Shown in pieces: positions 36,897 to 45,538 of a stretch of DNA of 64,000 nucleotides. Position numbers and translations under genes: made by a program. Below the pieces are notes generated by a model. That model worked only from the letters and a program-made list of their open reading frames with translations, made no database searches and had not been told where the DNA came from. The stretch lies in NCBI RefSeq assembly GCF_030053415.1, contig NZ_JASGBJ010000002.1, positions 248,001 to 312,000 on the forward strand, in the 5' to 3' direction. How positions within the stretch are numbered: position 1 is the first letter of the stretch; each line of letters begins with the position of its first letter. The stretch comes from Marinobacter sp. CHS3-4. Lineage in GTDB: Bacteria > Pseudomonadota > Gammaproteobacteria > Pseudomonadales > Oleiphilaceae.

Positions 36897-37838
36897 TTAC
36901 AGAACTTTCTTGAGTTCCGCTTCCAGCTCAGGTACTGCTTCGAACAGGTCTGCAACCAGGCCGTAGTCCGCTACCTGGAAGATCGGGGCTTCTTCATCCT
37001 TGTTGATCGCAGCGATCACCTTGGAGTCACCCATACCCGCTAGGTGCTGGATAGCACCGGAGATCCCTACCGCGATGTACAGCTGCGGCGCGACAATCTT
37101 ACCAGTCTGGCCTACCTGCATATCGTTCGGGACGAAGCCAGCGTCAACTGCAGCACGGGATGCGCCGATAGCGGCACCCAGCTGGTCAGCAACGCTTTCC
37201 AGCATCTTGAAGTTGTCGCCATTCTGCATGCCGCGACCACCGGAAATAACGATGTCAGCGGAGGACAGATCAGGACGGTCAGACTTCGCCAGCTCTTCGC
37301 TCACGAATTCTGAAAGGCCAGAGTCCTTGACGATATCCAGAGCTTCGACAGACGCCGCACCACCTTCTGCGGCAACCGGATCAAAGGCAGTCGGACGAAC
37401 CGTCACGACCTTGATGCTATCGCTCGCCTTCACAGTAGCGATGGCGTTACCTGCGTAAATCGGACGTACAAACGTGTCTTCAGATTCAACACGCATGATG
37501 TCTGATACCTGCGCAACGTCGAGCAAGGCAGCGACACGCGGCATGAAATCCTTACCGGTGGTGCCAGCAGACGCCAGGATGTGGCCGTAGCCCTTACCTA
37601 CTTCGGCGACCAGCTCGGACAGGTTCTCAGCCAGTGTATGGCCATACGCAGCGTTATCTGCAACCAGAACCTTGTTAACACCTTCGGCCTTGGCCGCTGC
37701 TTCACCGACAGAACCACAGTTTTCACCGGCGACCAGAATGTCGATATCGCCACCGATGGCTTTAGCCGCAGCAACCACATTCAGCGTGGACTGCTTCAGG
37801 CTGCTGTTATCATGATCAGCAATTACAAGGATGCTCAT
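36897..37838 (-). CDS. etfA: Electron transfer flavoprotein subunit alpha
   Basis: A 313-residue ETF alpha subunit. The N-terminal domain starts SILVIADHDNSSLKQSTLNV. The C-terminal FAD-binding domain contains GGRGMQNGDNFKMLESVADQ (about 200) and VGQTGKIVAPQLYIAVGISGAIQHLAGM (about 245-275), the family FAD motif. ETF accepts electrons from acyl-CoA and other dehydrogenases and passes them to ETF-quinone oxidoreductase, encoded divergently at 38955. It follows etfB directly. Confidence 0.97.
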   Translation of the reverse strand: MSILVIADHDNSSLKQSTLNVVAAAKAIGGDIDILVAGENCGSVGEAAAKAEGVNKVLVADNAAYGHTLAENLSELVAEVGKGYGHILASAGTTGKDFMPRVAALLDVAQVSDIMRVESEDTFVRPIYAGNAIATVKASDSIKVVTVRPTAFDPVAAEGGAASVEALDIVKDSGLSEFVSEELAKSDRPDLSSADIVISGGRGMQNGDNFKMLESVADQLGAAIGASRAAVDAGFVPNDMQVGQTGKIVAPQLYIAVGISGAIQHLAGMGDSKVIAAINKDEEAPIFQVADYGLVADLFEAVPELEAELKKVL

Positions 37839-38588
37839 TTAGATCACCTTCGCTTCGTTCTTCAGTTTGTCGACCAGCTCAGCTACGTCACCTACCTTGA
37901 TACCTGCCTGGCGGGAAGCCGGGGCTTCAACCTTCAGGGTGGTCAGACGAGGTGACACCTCAACGCCCAGATCGGCCGGAGACATGGTGTCCAGTGGCTT
38001 CTTCTTAGCCTTCATGATGTTCGGCAGCGAAGCATAACGGGGCTCGTTCAAGCGAAGGTCAGTCGTAACAACCGCTGGCAGCTTCAGGCCAACAGTCATC
38101 AGGCCGCCGTCGATTTCACGGGTTACCTGAACCTTTTCGCCGTCAACAACCACTTCCGAAGCGAAAGTGCCCTGACCCATTCCGGTCAGTGCAGCCAGCA
38201 TCTGGCCAGTCTGGTTGTTGTCAGAATCGATGGACTGCTTGCCAAGAATAACCAGCTTAGGCTCTTCTTTCTCAACAACAGCTTTCAGAAGCTTGGCCGC
38301 CTCAAGAGACTGAACTTCTTCATCGGATTCAATGTGGATACCACGGTCAGCGCCGAGTGCGAGAGCGGTACGAATCTGCTCTTGTGCAGCCTTCGGGCCA
38401 ATGGTTACCACGACGATTTCACTGGCAACGCCCTTTTCTTTCAGGCGAACCGCTTCTTCTACAGCGATTTCACAGAAAGGGTTCATTGCCATTTTCACGT
38501 TGGCGAGGTCGACACCGGTGTTGTCCGGCTTAACGCGCACCTTTACGTTGTAGTCAATAACTCGTTTAACAGCGACCAGAACCTTCAT
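37839..38588 (-). CDS. etfB: Electron transfer flavoprotein subunit beta
   Basis: A 249-residue ETF beta subunit. [20 protein letters not shown] at the start and the ETF-beta signature around [20 protein letters not shown] to [20 protein letters not shown] are present. ATG 38586-38588 is chosen because GAGGAA precedes it and family members begin MKVLV. First gene of etfBA, divergent from ETF-QO. Confidence 0.97.
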   Translation of the reverse strand: MKVLVAVKRVIDYNVKVRVKPDNTGVDLANVKMAMNPFCEIAVEEAVRLKEKGVASEIVVVTIGPKAAQEQIRTALALGADRGIHIESDEEVQSLEAAKLLKAVVEKEEPKLVILGKQSIDSDNNQTGQMLAALTGMGQGTFASEVVVDGEKVQVTREIDGGLMTVGLKLPAVVTTDLRLNEPRYASLPNIMKAKKKPLDTMSPADLGVEVSPRLTTLKVEAPASRQAGIKVGDVAELVDKLKNEAKVI

Positions 38589-38954
38589 AGATTCCTCGTT
38601 CTTCATACAATGAGTTTACAATTGAGGACAGCATCAACGTGCAGAGCTGCTGTCTGTCAGGGCGACATAATACTGCCGACAATGGTCAGTGGGGTCAATA
38701 GAACAACCGTACTCGCCCTGCTGAGTGAAACAATGCCAAAGCCCGACCCAAATTTCAAACAAACGTTTGTTTGATTTTCGATTTACGGTATCCTCTCATT
38801 GACACAAGCTGAGCACTTTCGGGTGGAAGCGGTCGTTTATAAAGCAATTTATCGTTATCATACGGCGTCAAAGATTGCTTCGAGCGCTTCTGAGTAGGCT
38901 ATCTGGGAAGTGCCCATTGGCACCCAATAAATAGAGATGTTTGAGGAGACCAAC
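38589..38954. promoter_or_regulatory. Divergent control region of etfBA and ETF-QO
   Basis: A 366-bp gap without a gene, carrying the promoters of both ETF operons and the perfect palindrome at 38755-38774. TTGACA at about 38799-38804 is a possible rightward -35 element, but no convincing -10 pairs with it. Shared control of the two transcripts makes sense since their products act in one electron path. Confidence 0.6.
38755..38774. promoter_or_regulatory. Perfect 20-bp palindrome, candidate TetR-type (PsrA-like) operator
   Basis: TCAAACAAACGTTTGTTTGA reads the same on both strands over all 20 bases. It lies 167 bp upstream of etfB and 181 bp upstream of ETF-QO. In gammaproteobacteria the fatty-acid-responsive TetR regulator PsrA binds CAAAC/GTTTG-type inverted motifs before beta-oxidation and ETF genes, so this is a plausible PsrA-like site. 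The protein is not identified in the window. Confidence 0.65.
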
Positions 38955-40607
38955 GTGGAACGCGAATCGATGGAATTTGATGTTCTGATCGTCGGCGGTG
39001 GGCCAGCTGGCCTTTCGGCAGCCTGTCGCATCATGCAGATGGCACAGGAATCTGAACAGGAACTGACTGTCTGTGTGGTGGAAAAAGGCTCGGAAATCGG
39101 TGCGCATATTCTGGCCGGCACCGTATTCGAGCCTACGGCACTGAACGAACTGTTCCCTGACTGGAAAGATAAGGGTGCGCCGCTGAATACGCCGGTAACC
39201 CGTGACGATATCTTCCTGCTCAAGGGTCAGGACAACGCCAGCAAGATTCCGAACGCGTTCGTCCCCAAGAACATGCACAACCACGGCAACTACATCATCA
39301 GCCTGGGCAATCTGTGCCGCTGGCTGGCCGAACAGGCAGAGCAGCTTGGCGTCGAGGTATACCCGGGCTTTGCGGCAGCAGAAACCATCGTTGAAGATGG
39401 CCAGGTGAAAGGCATCATCACCGGTGACATGGGCGTGTCCCGCGACGGCTCCGAAAAAGACGGCTACATGCCAGGTATGGAACTGCGCGCCAAGTACACG
39501 CTGTTCACCGAAGGCTGCCGCGGTCACCTGGGCAAGCGCCTGATCAACGATTTCAAGTTGGACGAAGGCAAAGACCCGCAGCATTATGGCATTGGCATCA
39601 AAGAGCTGTGGGATATCGACCCGTCCAAGCACGAACCCGGCCTGGTCGTACACACCACTGGCTGGCCGCTGAATGAAAGCGGTACCACGGGCGGTTCCTT
39701 CCTGTACCACCTGGAAAATGGTCAGGTGTATGTAGGCCTGATTACAGACCTGTCCTACAGCAACCCTCATTTGTCCCCATTTGAGGAATTCCAGCGCCTG
39801 AAGACTCATCCCGAGATCAAAAAGCACCTGGAGGGCGGCAAGCGTGTGGCCTACGGTGCGCGAGCTATTACCAAGGGCGGCTTTAACTCATTGCCGAAGA
39901 TGAGCTTCCCCGGTGGCCTGCTGCTCGGTTGCGATGCTGGTACTCTGAACAGCTCCAAGATCAAAGGCTCTCATACGGCGATGAAGTCCGGTATGCTGGG
40001 CGCTGAAGCGGTGTTTGAGGCTCTGAAAGAAGGCAAAGCCGGCGAGGAAATTACCAGCTTTGAAGATCGATTCAAGGACAGCTGGCTGTACAAAGAGCTC
40101 TACAACGAGCGTAACTTCAGCCCGGGCATGCACAAGTTCGGTAACTTTGTCGGTGGTGCTATCGCTTACATCGAGCAGAACATCCTGCGCAGCAGTCTGC
40201 CGATTACTTTCCACGACACCGTGCCGGACCATGCGACTCTGAAGCCTGCAGATCAGGCCAAAAAGATCGAATACCCGCGCCCGGACAACAAGCTCACGTT
40301 TGACCGACTGTCTTCAGTGTTCATTTCGAACACCAACCATGAAGAAGACCAGCCGGTTCATCTGAAGCTTACGAATCCGACTATCCCGTTGGAAGAAAAT
40401 CTACCCAAGTACAACGAACCGGCACAGAGATACTGCCCTGCGGGCGTGTACGAAGTGGTCGAAAAGGACGACGGCAGTGGTCTGAAATTCCAGATCAACG
40501 CGCAGAACTGCGTTCACTGCAAGACCTGCGACATCAAGGACCCGGCTCAGAACATTACCTGGGTAACGCCGGAAGGCGGCGGTGGTCCGAACTACCCGAA
40601 CATGTAA
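38955..40607 (+). CDS. Electron transfer flavoprotein-ubiquinone oxidoreductase
   Basis: A 550-residue ETF-QO. The FAD site is FDVLIVGGGPAGLSAACRIM (about residue 8), the body matches the family, and the C-terminal [4Fe-4S] ligands are in CPAGVY and CVHCKTCDIKDP (about 495-530). It oxidises ETF and reduces ubiquinone at the inner membrane, completing fatty-acid and amino-acid dehydrogenase electron flow. GTG 38955 is chosen over ATG 38937, because GAGGAG lies before the GTG and relatives begin MERE.MEFDV. A strong terminator follows. Confidence 0.96.
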   Translation: MERESMEFDVLIVGGGPAGLSAACRIMQMAQESEQELTVCVVEKGSEIGAHILAGTVFEPTALNELFPDWKDKGAPLNTPVTRDDIFLLKGQDNASKIPNAFVPKNMHNHGNYIISLGNLCRWLAEQAEQLGVEVYPGFAAAETIVEDGQVKGIITGDMGVSRDGSEKDGYMPGMELRAKYTLFTEGCRGHLGKRLINDFKLDEGKDPQHYGIGIKELWDIDPSKHEPGLVVHTTGWPLNESGTTGGSFLYHLENGQVYVGLITDLSYSNPHLSPFEEFQRLKTHPEIKKHLEGGKRVAYGARAITKGGFNSLPKMSFPGGLLLGCDAGTLNSSKIKGSHTAMKSGMLGAEAVFEALKEGKAGEEITSFEDRFKDSWLYKELYNERNFSPGMHKFGNFVGGAIAYIEQNILRSSLPITFHDTVPDHATLKPADQAKKIEYPRPDNKLTFDRLSSVFISNTNHEEDQPVHLKLTNPTIPLEENLPKYNEPAQRYCPAGVYEVVEKDDGSGLKFQINAQNCVHCKTCDIKDPAQNITWVTPEGGGGPNYPNM

Positions 40608-40623
40608 CGCCCGGCCCATTAAA

Positions 40624-40651
40624 AAGCCCCTCAATCGAGGGGCTTTTTTTG
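40624..40651 (+). terminator. Rho-independent terminator after ETF-QO
   Basis: AAGCCCCTC (40624-40632), loop AATC and GAGGGGCTT (40637-40645), a 9-bp stem followed by a T-run to about 40650. Confidence 0.92.
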
Positions 40652-40801
40652 TTCTAACGGATAGGCGAAAGGTCCATTTAAGTCTAGCGAATTTCAAAAT
40701 AATCAATCGCACCGGAACTATACTTACGGTATCGCAAAACCGGTTGGTTTTTGCTGTATCCAACCTCCTGTTTCAGCTCAGAAGCGAAAGATGGAGGTCT
40801 T

Positions 40802-41326
40802 ATGAACATCTCAAGCAAACTGCTTCTCTCCTGTGCCTTATCATTGTCGGCGTCACTGGTATCGGCTGAAAACCATCAGGCGTTGATCGATCAAGCCCGT
40901 TCTGCCGCTCCATCAATGGTGAGTTCCAAGGCAACCATCATGTATCAGGGAAAGGTTCTGTCTGAGGGCACCAATGGATGGGTCTGCATGCCAGAGACTA
41001 TGCCCGGCGACAACTCCCCGATCTGTAACGATGCCACCTGGATGGAAATGCTCCACGCGGTTGGCACCAAAGGACCGTTTGAGGCCAGGGAAATGGGTCT
41101 TTCCTACATGTTGGGTGGTGATGGCGGGGTTAGCAACTCCGATCCCTATCACGCTGATCATGCAAACTCAGGCGATTTCATCAAAGAAGGGCCCCACCTG
41201 ATGCTTATCGTTCCGAAAGCAATGCTTAAAGGGATCACCGACAATCCCCACGCGGGCGGGCCTTATGTGATGTGGAAGGATACACCCTACGCTCACATCA
41301 TGATTCCGGTTGGTGAACGGGATTAG
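40802..41326 (+). CDS. Secreted protein of unknown function
   Basis: A 174-residue protein with a signal peptide (about residues 1-21, cleavage near LVSAE-N). The mature part has the conserved-looking block GTNGWVCMPETMPGDNSPIC and WKDTPYAHIMIPVGERD at the end. No enzyme signature recognised; periplasmic or secreted location is expected. GGAGG precedes ATG 40802; an upstream frame start at 40751 is less good. It is followed after 53 bp by a GFA protein and a nitrilase on the same strand. Confidence 0.75.
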   Translation: MNISSKLLLSCALSLSASLVSAENHQALIDQARSAAPSMVSSKATIMYQGKVLSEGTNGWVCMPETMPGDNSPICNDATWMEMLHAVGTKGPFEAREMGLSYMLGGDGGVSNSDPYHADHANSGDFIKEGPHLMLIVPKAMLKGITDNPHAGGPYVMWKDTPYAHIMIPVGERD

Positions 41327-41379
41327 GAAATGCCCAGCAAGTCCGATGTTCGTTAACAGGCAGCGCCTGGAGGTTAATC

Positions 41380-41814
41380 ATGAATAACGAAAAGATCTAC
41401 CAAGGCAGTTGCTTCTGTGGGGCGGTTGAGCTGAGCGTTCGCGGGGATCCGACCGGAATGGGCTACTGCCATTGTGAATCATGCAGGCATTGGTCGGCAT
41501 CTCCGGTCAACGGGTTCACCCTCTGGCAACCAGAGCAAGTCAAAATCAGCAAGGGTGAGGAATACATCGGGACCTATCACAAAACGCCTAACAGTTACCG
41601 GAAGTGGTGTATGCAGTGCGGTGGTCACCTTTTAACCGACCATCCCGGAATGGGGCTGGTTGATGTCTACGCCGCACTGATTCCGGACTTCCCTTTTGAG
41701 CCAGGCGTCCATGTCCACTATCAGGAGCATCGCCTGGCAATCAGAGACGGAGTGACAAAAATGAGGGACGTTCCTGCCGAGATGGGCGGAACTGGGGAAG
41801 TCATAGAAGAATAA
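41380..41814 (+). CDS. GFA/CENP-V-type zinc-binding protein
   Basis: A 144-residue protein of the glutathione-dependent formaldehyde-activating family. Zinc ligands are in GSCFCGAVELSVRGD, YCHCESCRHWSASP and CMQCGGHLLTDHP (about residues 8-13, 30-36, 73-80). Proteins of this family act on glutathione adducts or simply bind zinc; the biochemical role of most is unknown. It lies 25 bp before the nitrilase. Confidence 0.9.
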   Translation: MNNEKIYQGSCFCGAVELSVRGDPTGMGYCHCESCRHWSASPVNGFTLWQPEQVKISKGEEYIGTYHKTPNSYRKWCMQCGGHLLTDHPGMGLVDVYAALIPDFPFEPGVHVHYQEHRLAIRDGVTKMRDVPAEMGGTGEVIEE

Positions 41815-41839
41815 ACTCAATTCAATAGAGGCTAGGGTC

Positions 41840-42781
41840 ATGATAAAAGTGGCTATTTCTCAGAAGCCGCCTGCGATCTTGGATCTAAAAGGGTCTGTTG
41901 CCCTGGCTGTGAAACTTATCCAAGAGGCTGCCAACAACGGCGCAAAGCTCATTGTTTTTCCCGAAGCCTACCTTCCGGGTTATCCGACCTGGATCTGGAG
42001 ATTAAGACCAGGTGGCGATATTGGCCTCGCAAACGAGATCCACACCAGACTTCGTGAAAACTCGGTCGACGTAAACAAGGGCAACCTCGACCCTATCGCG
42101 CAGGCCGCTGCAGATAACAGGATAGTTGTCGTTATAGGAGCACACGAACTGGAATCTGAGTTCAGTGGCTCTACTTTGTTTAATTCCGTTTTCGTCTTCG
42201 ATGCTGACGGTTCCTTACTGAATCGACATAGGAAACTTATGCCGACCAACCCGGAAAGAATGGTTTGGGGTTGTGGTGACGCATCCGGATTAAAAGTCGT
42301 GGAAACAGCGATCGGTCGTATCGGTTGCCTCATATGCTGGGAAAGCTACATGCCGCTGGCAAGATTCGCACTCTACAGCCAGAACATCGATATTTATATC
42401 GCACCAACCTGGGACAATGGGGATACCTGGATAGCATCAATGAATCACATCGCCAGAGAAGGTGGCTGCTGGGTATTGAGTACGGCTACGGCTATGACTG
42501 GGGCGGATATCCCGGCAGACTTCCCGGGTCGTTCAACACTGTTTGAAAACGATGAGTGGATCAATACAGGGGGCGCTGTGGTTGTGAAACCCTTTGGAGG
42601 AATCCTTGACGGTCCGCTGCATCGTGAAAAGGCGATACTCTATTCCGACATTGATATCGACGCTGCCAGGAACGCGAGGAAATCACTTGATGTGGCCGGG
42701 CATTACAACCGCCCGGATATATTCCAACTCCATGTAAATCGGAATGCATGTCCACCCGTGGAGTTCATAGAATGCAAGTGA
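41840..42781 (+). CDS. Nitrilase-family hydrolase
   Basis: A 313-residue carbon-nitrogen hydrolase of the true-nitrilase branch. The triad is visible as Glu in FPEAYLPGYP (about 41), Lys in RKLMPTNPERMVWG (about 132) and Cys in LICWESYMP (about 165). The family converts nitriles to acids, or cyanide in some members. Substrate cannot be fixed from sequence. It is the last gene of the cluster beginning at 40802, ending at a terminator. Confidence 0.92.
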   Translation: MIKVAISQKPPAILDLKGSVALAVKLIQEAANNGAKLIVFPEAYLPGYPTWIWRLRPGGDIGLANEIHTRLRENSVDVNKGNLDPIAQAAADNRIVVVIGAHELESEFSGSTLFNSVFVFDADGSLLNRHRKLMPTNPERMVWGCGDASGLKVVETAIGRIGCLICWESYMPLARFALYSQNIDIYIAPTWDNGDTWIASMNHIAREGGCWVLSTATAMTGADIPADFPGRSTLFENDEWINTGGAVVVKPFGGILDGPLHREKAILYSDIDIDAARNARKSLDVAGHYNRPDIFQLHVNRNACPPVEFIECK

Positions 42782-42821
42782 TACCCGGATTTCTGAGTTA
42801 TTCAGGTAAATAGAAGCAAAA

Positions 42822-42844
42822 AAAAGCGGCCACTGGCCGCTTTT
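42822..42844. terminator. Rho-independent terminator
   Basis: AAAAGCGGCC (42822-42831), loop ACT, GGCCGCTTTT (42835-42844): a 10-bp stem flanked by A and T runs, able to work in both directions between the converging nitrilase and FKBP genes. Confidence 0.88.
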
Positions 42845-42871
42845 ATCGTTTACGCCTGACGAATAGGCTGT

Positions 42872-43333
42872 TTAGTGAGCGTGACCGTGCTCTTGCTCTT
42901 CGTCAGTCGCCTCGCGGGCTTCTACCACTTCCACGTCGAAGTGCAGGGTCTGGCCGGCCAGAGGATGGTTTGCGTCAATCTTGACTTCCTCATCGCCAAC
43001 TTCCACTACACGAACAACCTGAGGGCCGCCCGGAGTCTGAGCCTGGAACTGCATGCCTGGCTCGATGGTGTCTACGCCTTCAAAGGCAGAGCGAGGAACC
43101 GGCTGAATCAGTTCTTCGTTGACTTCGCCGTAGCCTTCGCTCGGCTCGACAGATACTTTGACTTGATCGCCAGCAGCTTTCTCGTTCAGGGCGTTTTCAA
43201 GTCCACCGATGATGTTCTGTGCACCTTCCAGATAAGACAGAGGCTCGCGACCTTCTACACGGGAGGAGTCCAGCTCTTCTCCCTGATCGTTGGTAAGCGT
43301 GTAATGGATGGTGACAACACGAGGTTGGGCCAT
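42872..43333 (-). CDS. FKBP-type peptidyl-prolyl isomerase (SlyD/FkpB-like)
   Basis: A 153-residue cytosolic FKBP. VVTIHYTLTNDQGEELDSS opens the fold (about residues 6-24). PLSYLEGAQNIIGGLENAL (about 29-47) and an inserted flap (about 65-120) follow, giving a SlyD-like arrangement. The C-terminus EEQEHGHAH is His-rich and may bind metal. These enzymes speed Xaa-Pro isomerisation and chaperone folding. AAGGAG precedes ATG 43331-43333. Confidence 0.93.
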   Translation of the reverse strand: MAQPRVVTIHYTLTNDQGEELDSSRVEGREPLSYLEGAQNIIGGLENALNEKAAGDQVKVSVEPSEGYGEVNEELIQPVPRSAFEGVDTIEPGMQFQAQTPGGPQVVRVVEVGDEEVKIDANHPLAGQTLHFDVEVVEAREATDEEQEHGHAH

Positions 43334-43545
43334 GTGATCTCCTTGCGTGTCGCAATGACTGTTTAATGAATGTATGGGCAATCGAAAGTGATCGTGAACA
43401 GCCAGACTGCACAGAGGAACTTACGACCACCGGGCCTCGTTAGAGAGCCAGGCTCGGTAACAAGTTTGAAAACCCAGTTTAACAAGTGTCATCCTGCGTT
43501 TTCTACCGTCATTTGGTGGGGCCGCTACCGGTTTTTTCAACCGTC

Positions 43546-44103
43546 TCAGGCAATTTTATAGAAATTTCCGTGACTCCAGACACCTATCGGTGCTTCCGCA
43601 TCCGGATTCTCGGCGGCAACAAGCTCGGCAAGATCGTAATACGCTGAGGTGACCAAGCGAGCTTCGAGACCGTGAGGCAATTTGATCACCGGGCGCGGCT
43701 CTCCGGTATCCGGATAGGTACCGACAGACAACGGGTGACTCTCATCAATATCGAGGACCTCACCCACATTGGTCGTCACCGAGAGGTTTCGAGCCTTGCC
43801 CTCGCCTTCGGAAACCAATGTATGGGCCAGCAACGGCGTGTCCTCAACCTGAATACGCCACTTCTCAACGGGCGTGACCAGGTAGAATTCGCCGTCCTCC
43901 TCGCGTCTCAAGATGGTGGAGAACAACCGAACAATGGCTTCCCTCGGAATGGGTTTTCCCTGGTATACCCACTCCCCTTTCCGGTTCACCACAATATCGA
44001 TGTCGCCAGACAGTTCCGGATGCCAATTCTCGATCGGCGGCTTGGACAGGTTGCCAGTGCCTGACTTGATCTGTTCGGCGATCGCTTCGGGTTTCTGACT
44101 CAT
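43546..44103 (-). CDS. DUF1285 protein
   Basis: A 185-residue DUF1285 protein of normal length: GDIDIVVNRKGEWVYQGKPI (about 33-52), LFSTILRREEDGEFYLVTPV and HPLSVGTYPDTGEPRPVIKL are conserved blocks. Function unknown. AAGGAAG precedes ATG 44101-44103. It follows the radical SAM gene closely, 20 bp, on the same strand. Confidence 0.88.
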   Translation of the reverse strand: MSQKPEAIAEQIKSGTGNLSKPPIENWHPELSGDIDIVVNRKGEWVYQGKPIPREAIVRLFSTILRREEDGEFYLVTPVEKWRIQVEDTPLLAHTLVSEGEGKARNLSVTTNVGEVLDIDESHPLSVGTYPDTGEPRPVIKLPHGLEARLVTSAYYDLAELVAAENPDAEAPIGVWSHGNFYKIA

Positions 44104-44123
44104 CAATAGCTTCCTTAGTGGCG

Positions 44124-45020
44124 TTACAGGCCACGCATCCACTCTTCCCGCAACGGCACAGCGCCCGGATTGGTGATGGCAAGGTTCACCTGATCCAACA
44201 GGCGCTGTTTGTCTCGACCAAGAGTGCCTTTAAGAACCAGATAGTTAGACGCGTGATCACTTCGGAAAATTGTTCTGTCGAGCTCCAGATGCTCCAGGAA
44301 CAGTCGGATCTCTTCAAACAGGCTATTCTGCTCCAGCGGGACAAAATCTGACCCAAAACCTTCCCGAAAACGTTCTTCGCCCTGCGGAAAGCTCACCACC
44401 AGTGTCGACAGAAAATCCGGCTGGGTTTCATTGCACAGAGTGGCGGTATTGATAGCATGCTGCCTGGAGAGGGTTTCTCCACCCAGGCCGTTCAGGACCA
44501 TCACTGAACTGGTCAGACCGGCTTCTTTGATCTTTAGCAACGCCGATCGGGTGGATTCCCAGGTTTCACCCTTGTTGACCCGGCGAAGAATCTCGTCATC
44601 ACCGGATTCCATGCCGACGTAGAGAATGTCGAGCCCGGCTTCTTTGAGTTGCATCAGTTCATCAACCGATTTTTTGGCGAGGTTTCGGGGTAAACAATAG
44701 CTGGAAACCCTTTCAAGCTCTGGAAAGGCCTCCCTCAACTGGCCCAACACCTCCAGAAGACGACGGGTTGGCAGCACCATGGCGTCTCCGTCGGCGAGGA
44801 ATACCCGCCGAACGCCGCCCAGGGTCTGCGACGCACGTCGAATGTCGGCCAGAACCTCGTCGGGTTTGCGGGCGCGAAACTTTTTTTGCGGCTGGGTGTA
44901 CATCTCACAGAAAGTACACTTGTTCCAGGAACACCCGTTGGTGACCGGTAAAATCAGTGACTTCGCCTCACTGGGCGGCCGAAAAACCGGTTCTGTGTAT
45001 TCAATAGGAAAGCTGTACAT
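44124..45020 (-). CDS. Radical SAM protein
   Basis: A 298-residue radical SAM enzyme. The cluster motif is GCSWNKCTFCEMYTQ at about residues 30-44, spaced CX4CX2C as in one known subgroup rather than the commoner CX3CX2C. DILYVGMESGDDEILRRVNK (about 130-149) and VLNGLGGETLSRQHAINTAT (about 173) complete the TIM-barrel core. Substrate unknown. It is directly upstream of the DUF1285 gene, and the two may work together (inference). Confidence 0.9.
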   Translation of the reverse strand: MYSFPIEYTEPVFRPPSEAKSLILPVTNGCSWNKCTFCEMYTQPQKKFRARKPDEVLADIRRASQTLGGVRRVFLADGDAMVLPTRRLLEVLGQLREAFPELERVSSYCLPRNLAKKSVDELMQLKEAGLDILYVGMESGDDEILRRVNKGETWESTRSALLKIKEAGLTSSVMVLNGLGGETLSRQHAINTATLCNETQPDFLSTLVVSFPQGEERFREGFGSDFVPLEQNSLFEEIRLFLEHLELDRTIFRSDHASNYLVLKGTLGRDKQRLLDQVNLAITNPGAVPLREEWMRGL

Positions 45021-45063
45021 AGACTAAAAATCCAAGGAGCATCGACTCGTCTGGTCGGAGTGT

Positions 45064-45513
45064 TTACGGCATGAACTGCGCTTTCAGATCTGCGCAACCG
45101 GGGCCGGCAACCGGCATATCGAGTACGATAGCCTGGGCGGTCATCAGGGGAATGCCATGGCGATGACCATCTACAAACAGTGTGGCCAGGCTACCCACCA
45201 GCGGCATGTGCGACACGATCATCAGCGGAGACTCGGGTATTTCCAGTACCGCGTCGAGGCACTCGCCGGGGTCATCATCCGGCGTGATGAACGACTTCTC
45301 TTCCACCGGGCAGTTGAGTATTTCTGACGCGATGGCCGCCGTCTGGCGGGCCCTCACCAGCGGGCTGCACCAGATGGCACGCGGCCGCCAAGGCGATTCG
45401 GCGATCTGTGCAGCAACATCCGCCACCGACTGCCGCCCGAATTCCGTCAGTTCCCGCTGGCGGTCCAGAGAGTGATAACCCGCTTCTCCGTGGCGCATGA
45501 TGATCAGTTGCAT
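45064..45513 (-). CDS. sixA: Phosphohistidine phosphatase SixA
   Basis: A 149-residue phosphoglycerate-mutase-fold phosphatase. The active-site IIMRHGEAGYHS is at about residues 4-15 with ELTEFGRQSV, and a late SHMPLV supplies the second catalytic His. SixA removes phosphate from His of phosphotransfer proteins, in E. coli acting on NPr of the nitrogen PTS. GGAGG precedes ATG 45511-45513. The ATG lies 25 bp beyond the gpsA stop, an arrangement common in related bacteria. Confidence 0.9.
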   Translation of the reverse strand: MQLIIMRHGEAGYHSLDRQRELTEFGRQSVADVAAQIAESPWRPRAIWCSPLVRARQTAAIASEILNCPVEEKSFITPDDDPGECLDAVLEIPESPLMIVSHMPLVGSLATLFVDGHRHGIPLMTAQAIVLDMPVAGPGCADLKAQFMP

Positions 45514-45538
45514 GAGGGCCTCCTCATTGGGTTCATGC

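Noticed and set aside
38868..39827. 319-codon open frame antisense to ETF-QO
   Set aside because: Opposite strand of a certain conserved enzyme, no ribosome-binding site or domain.
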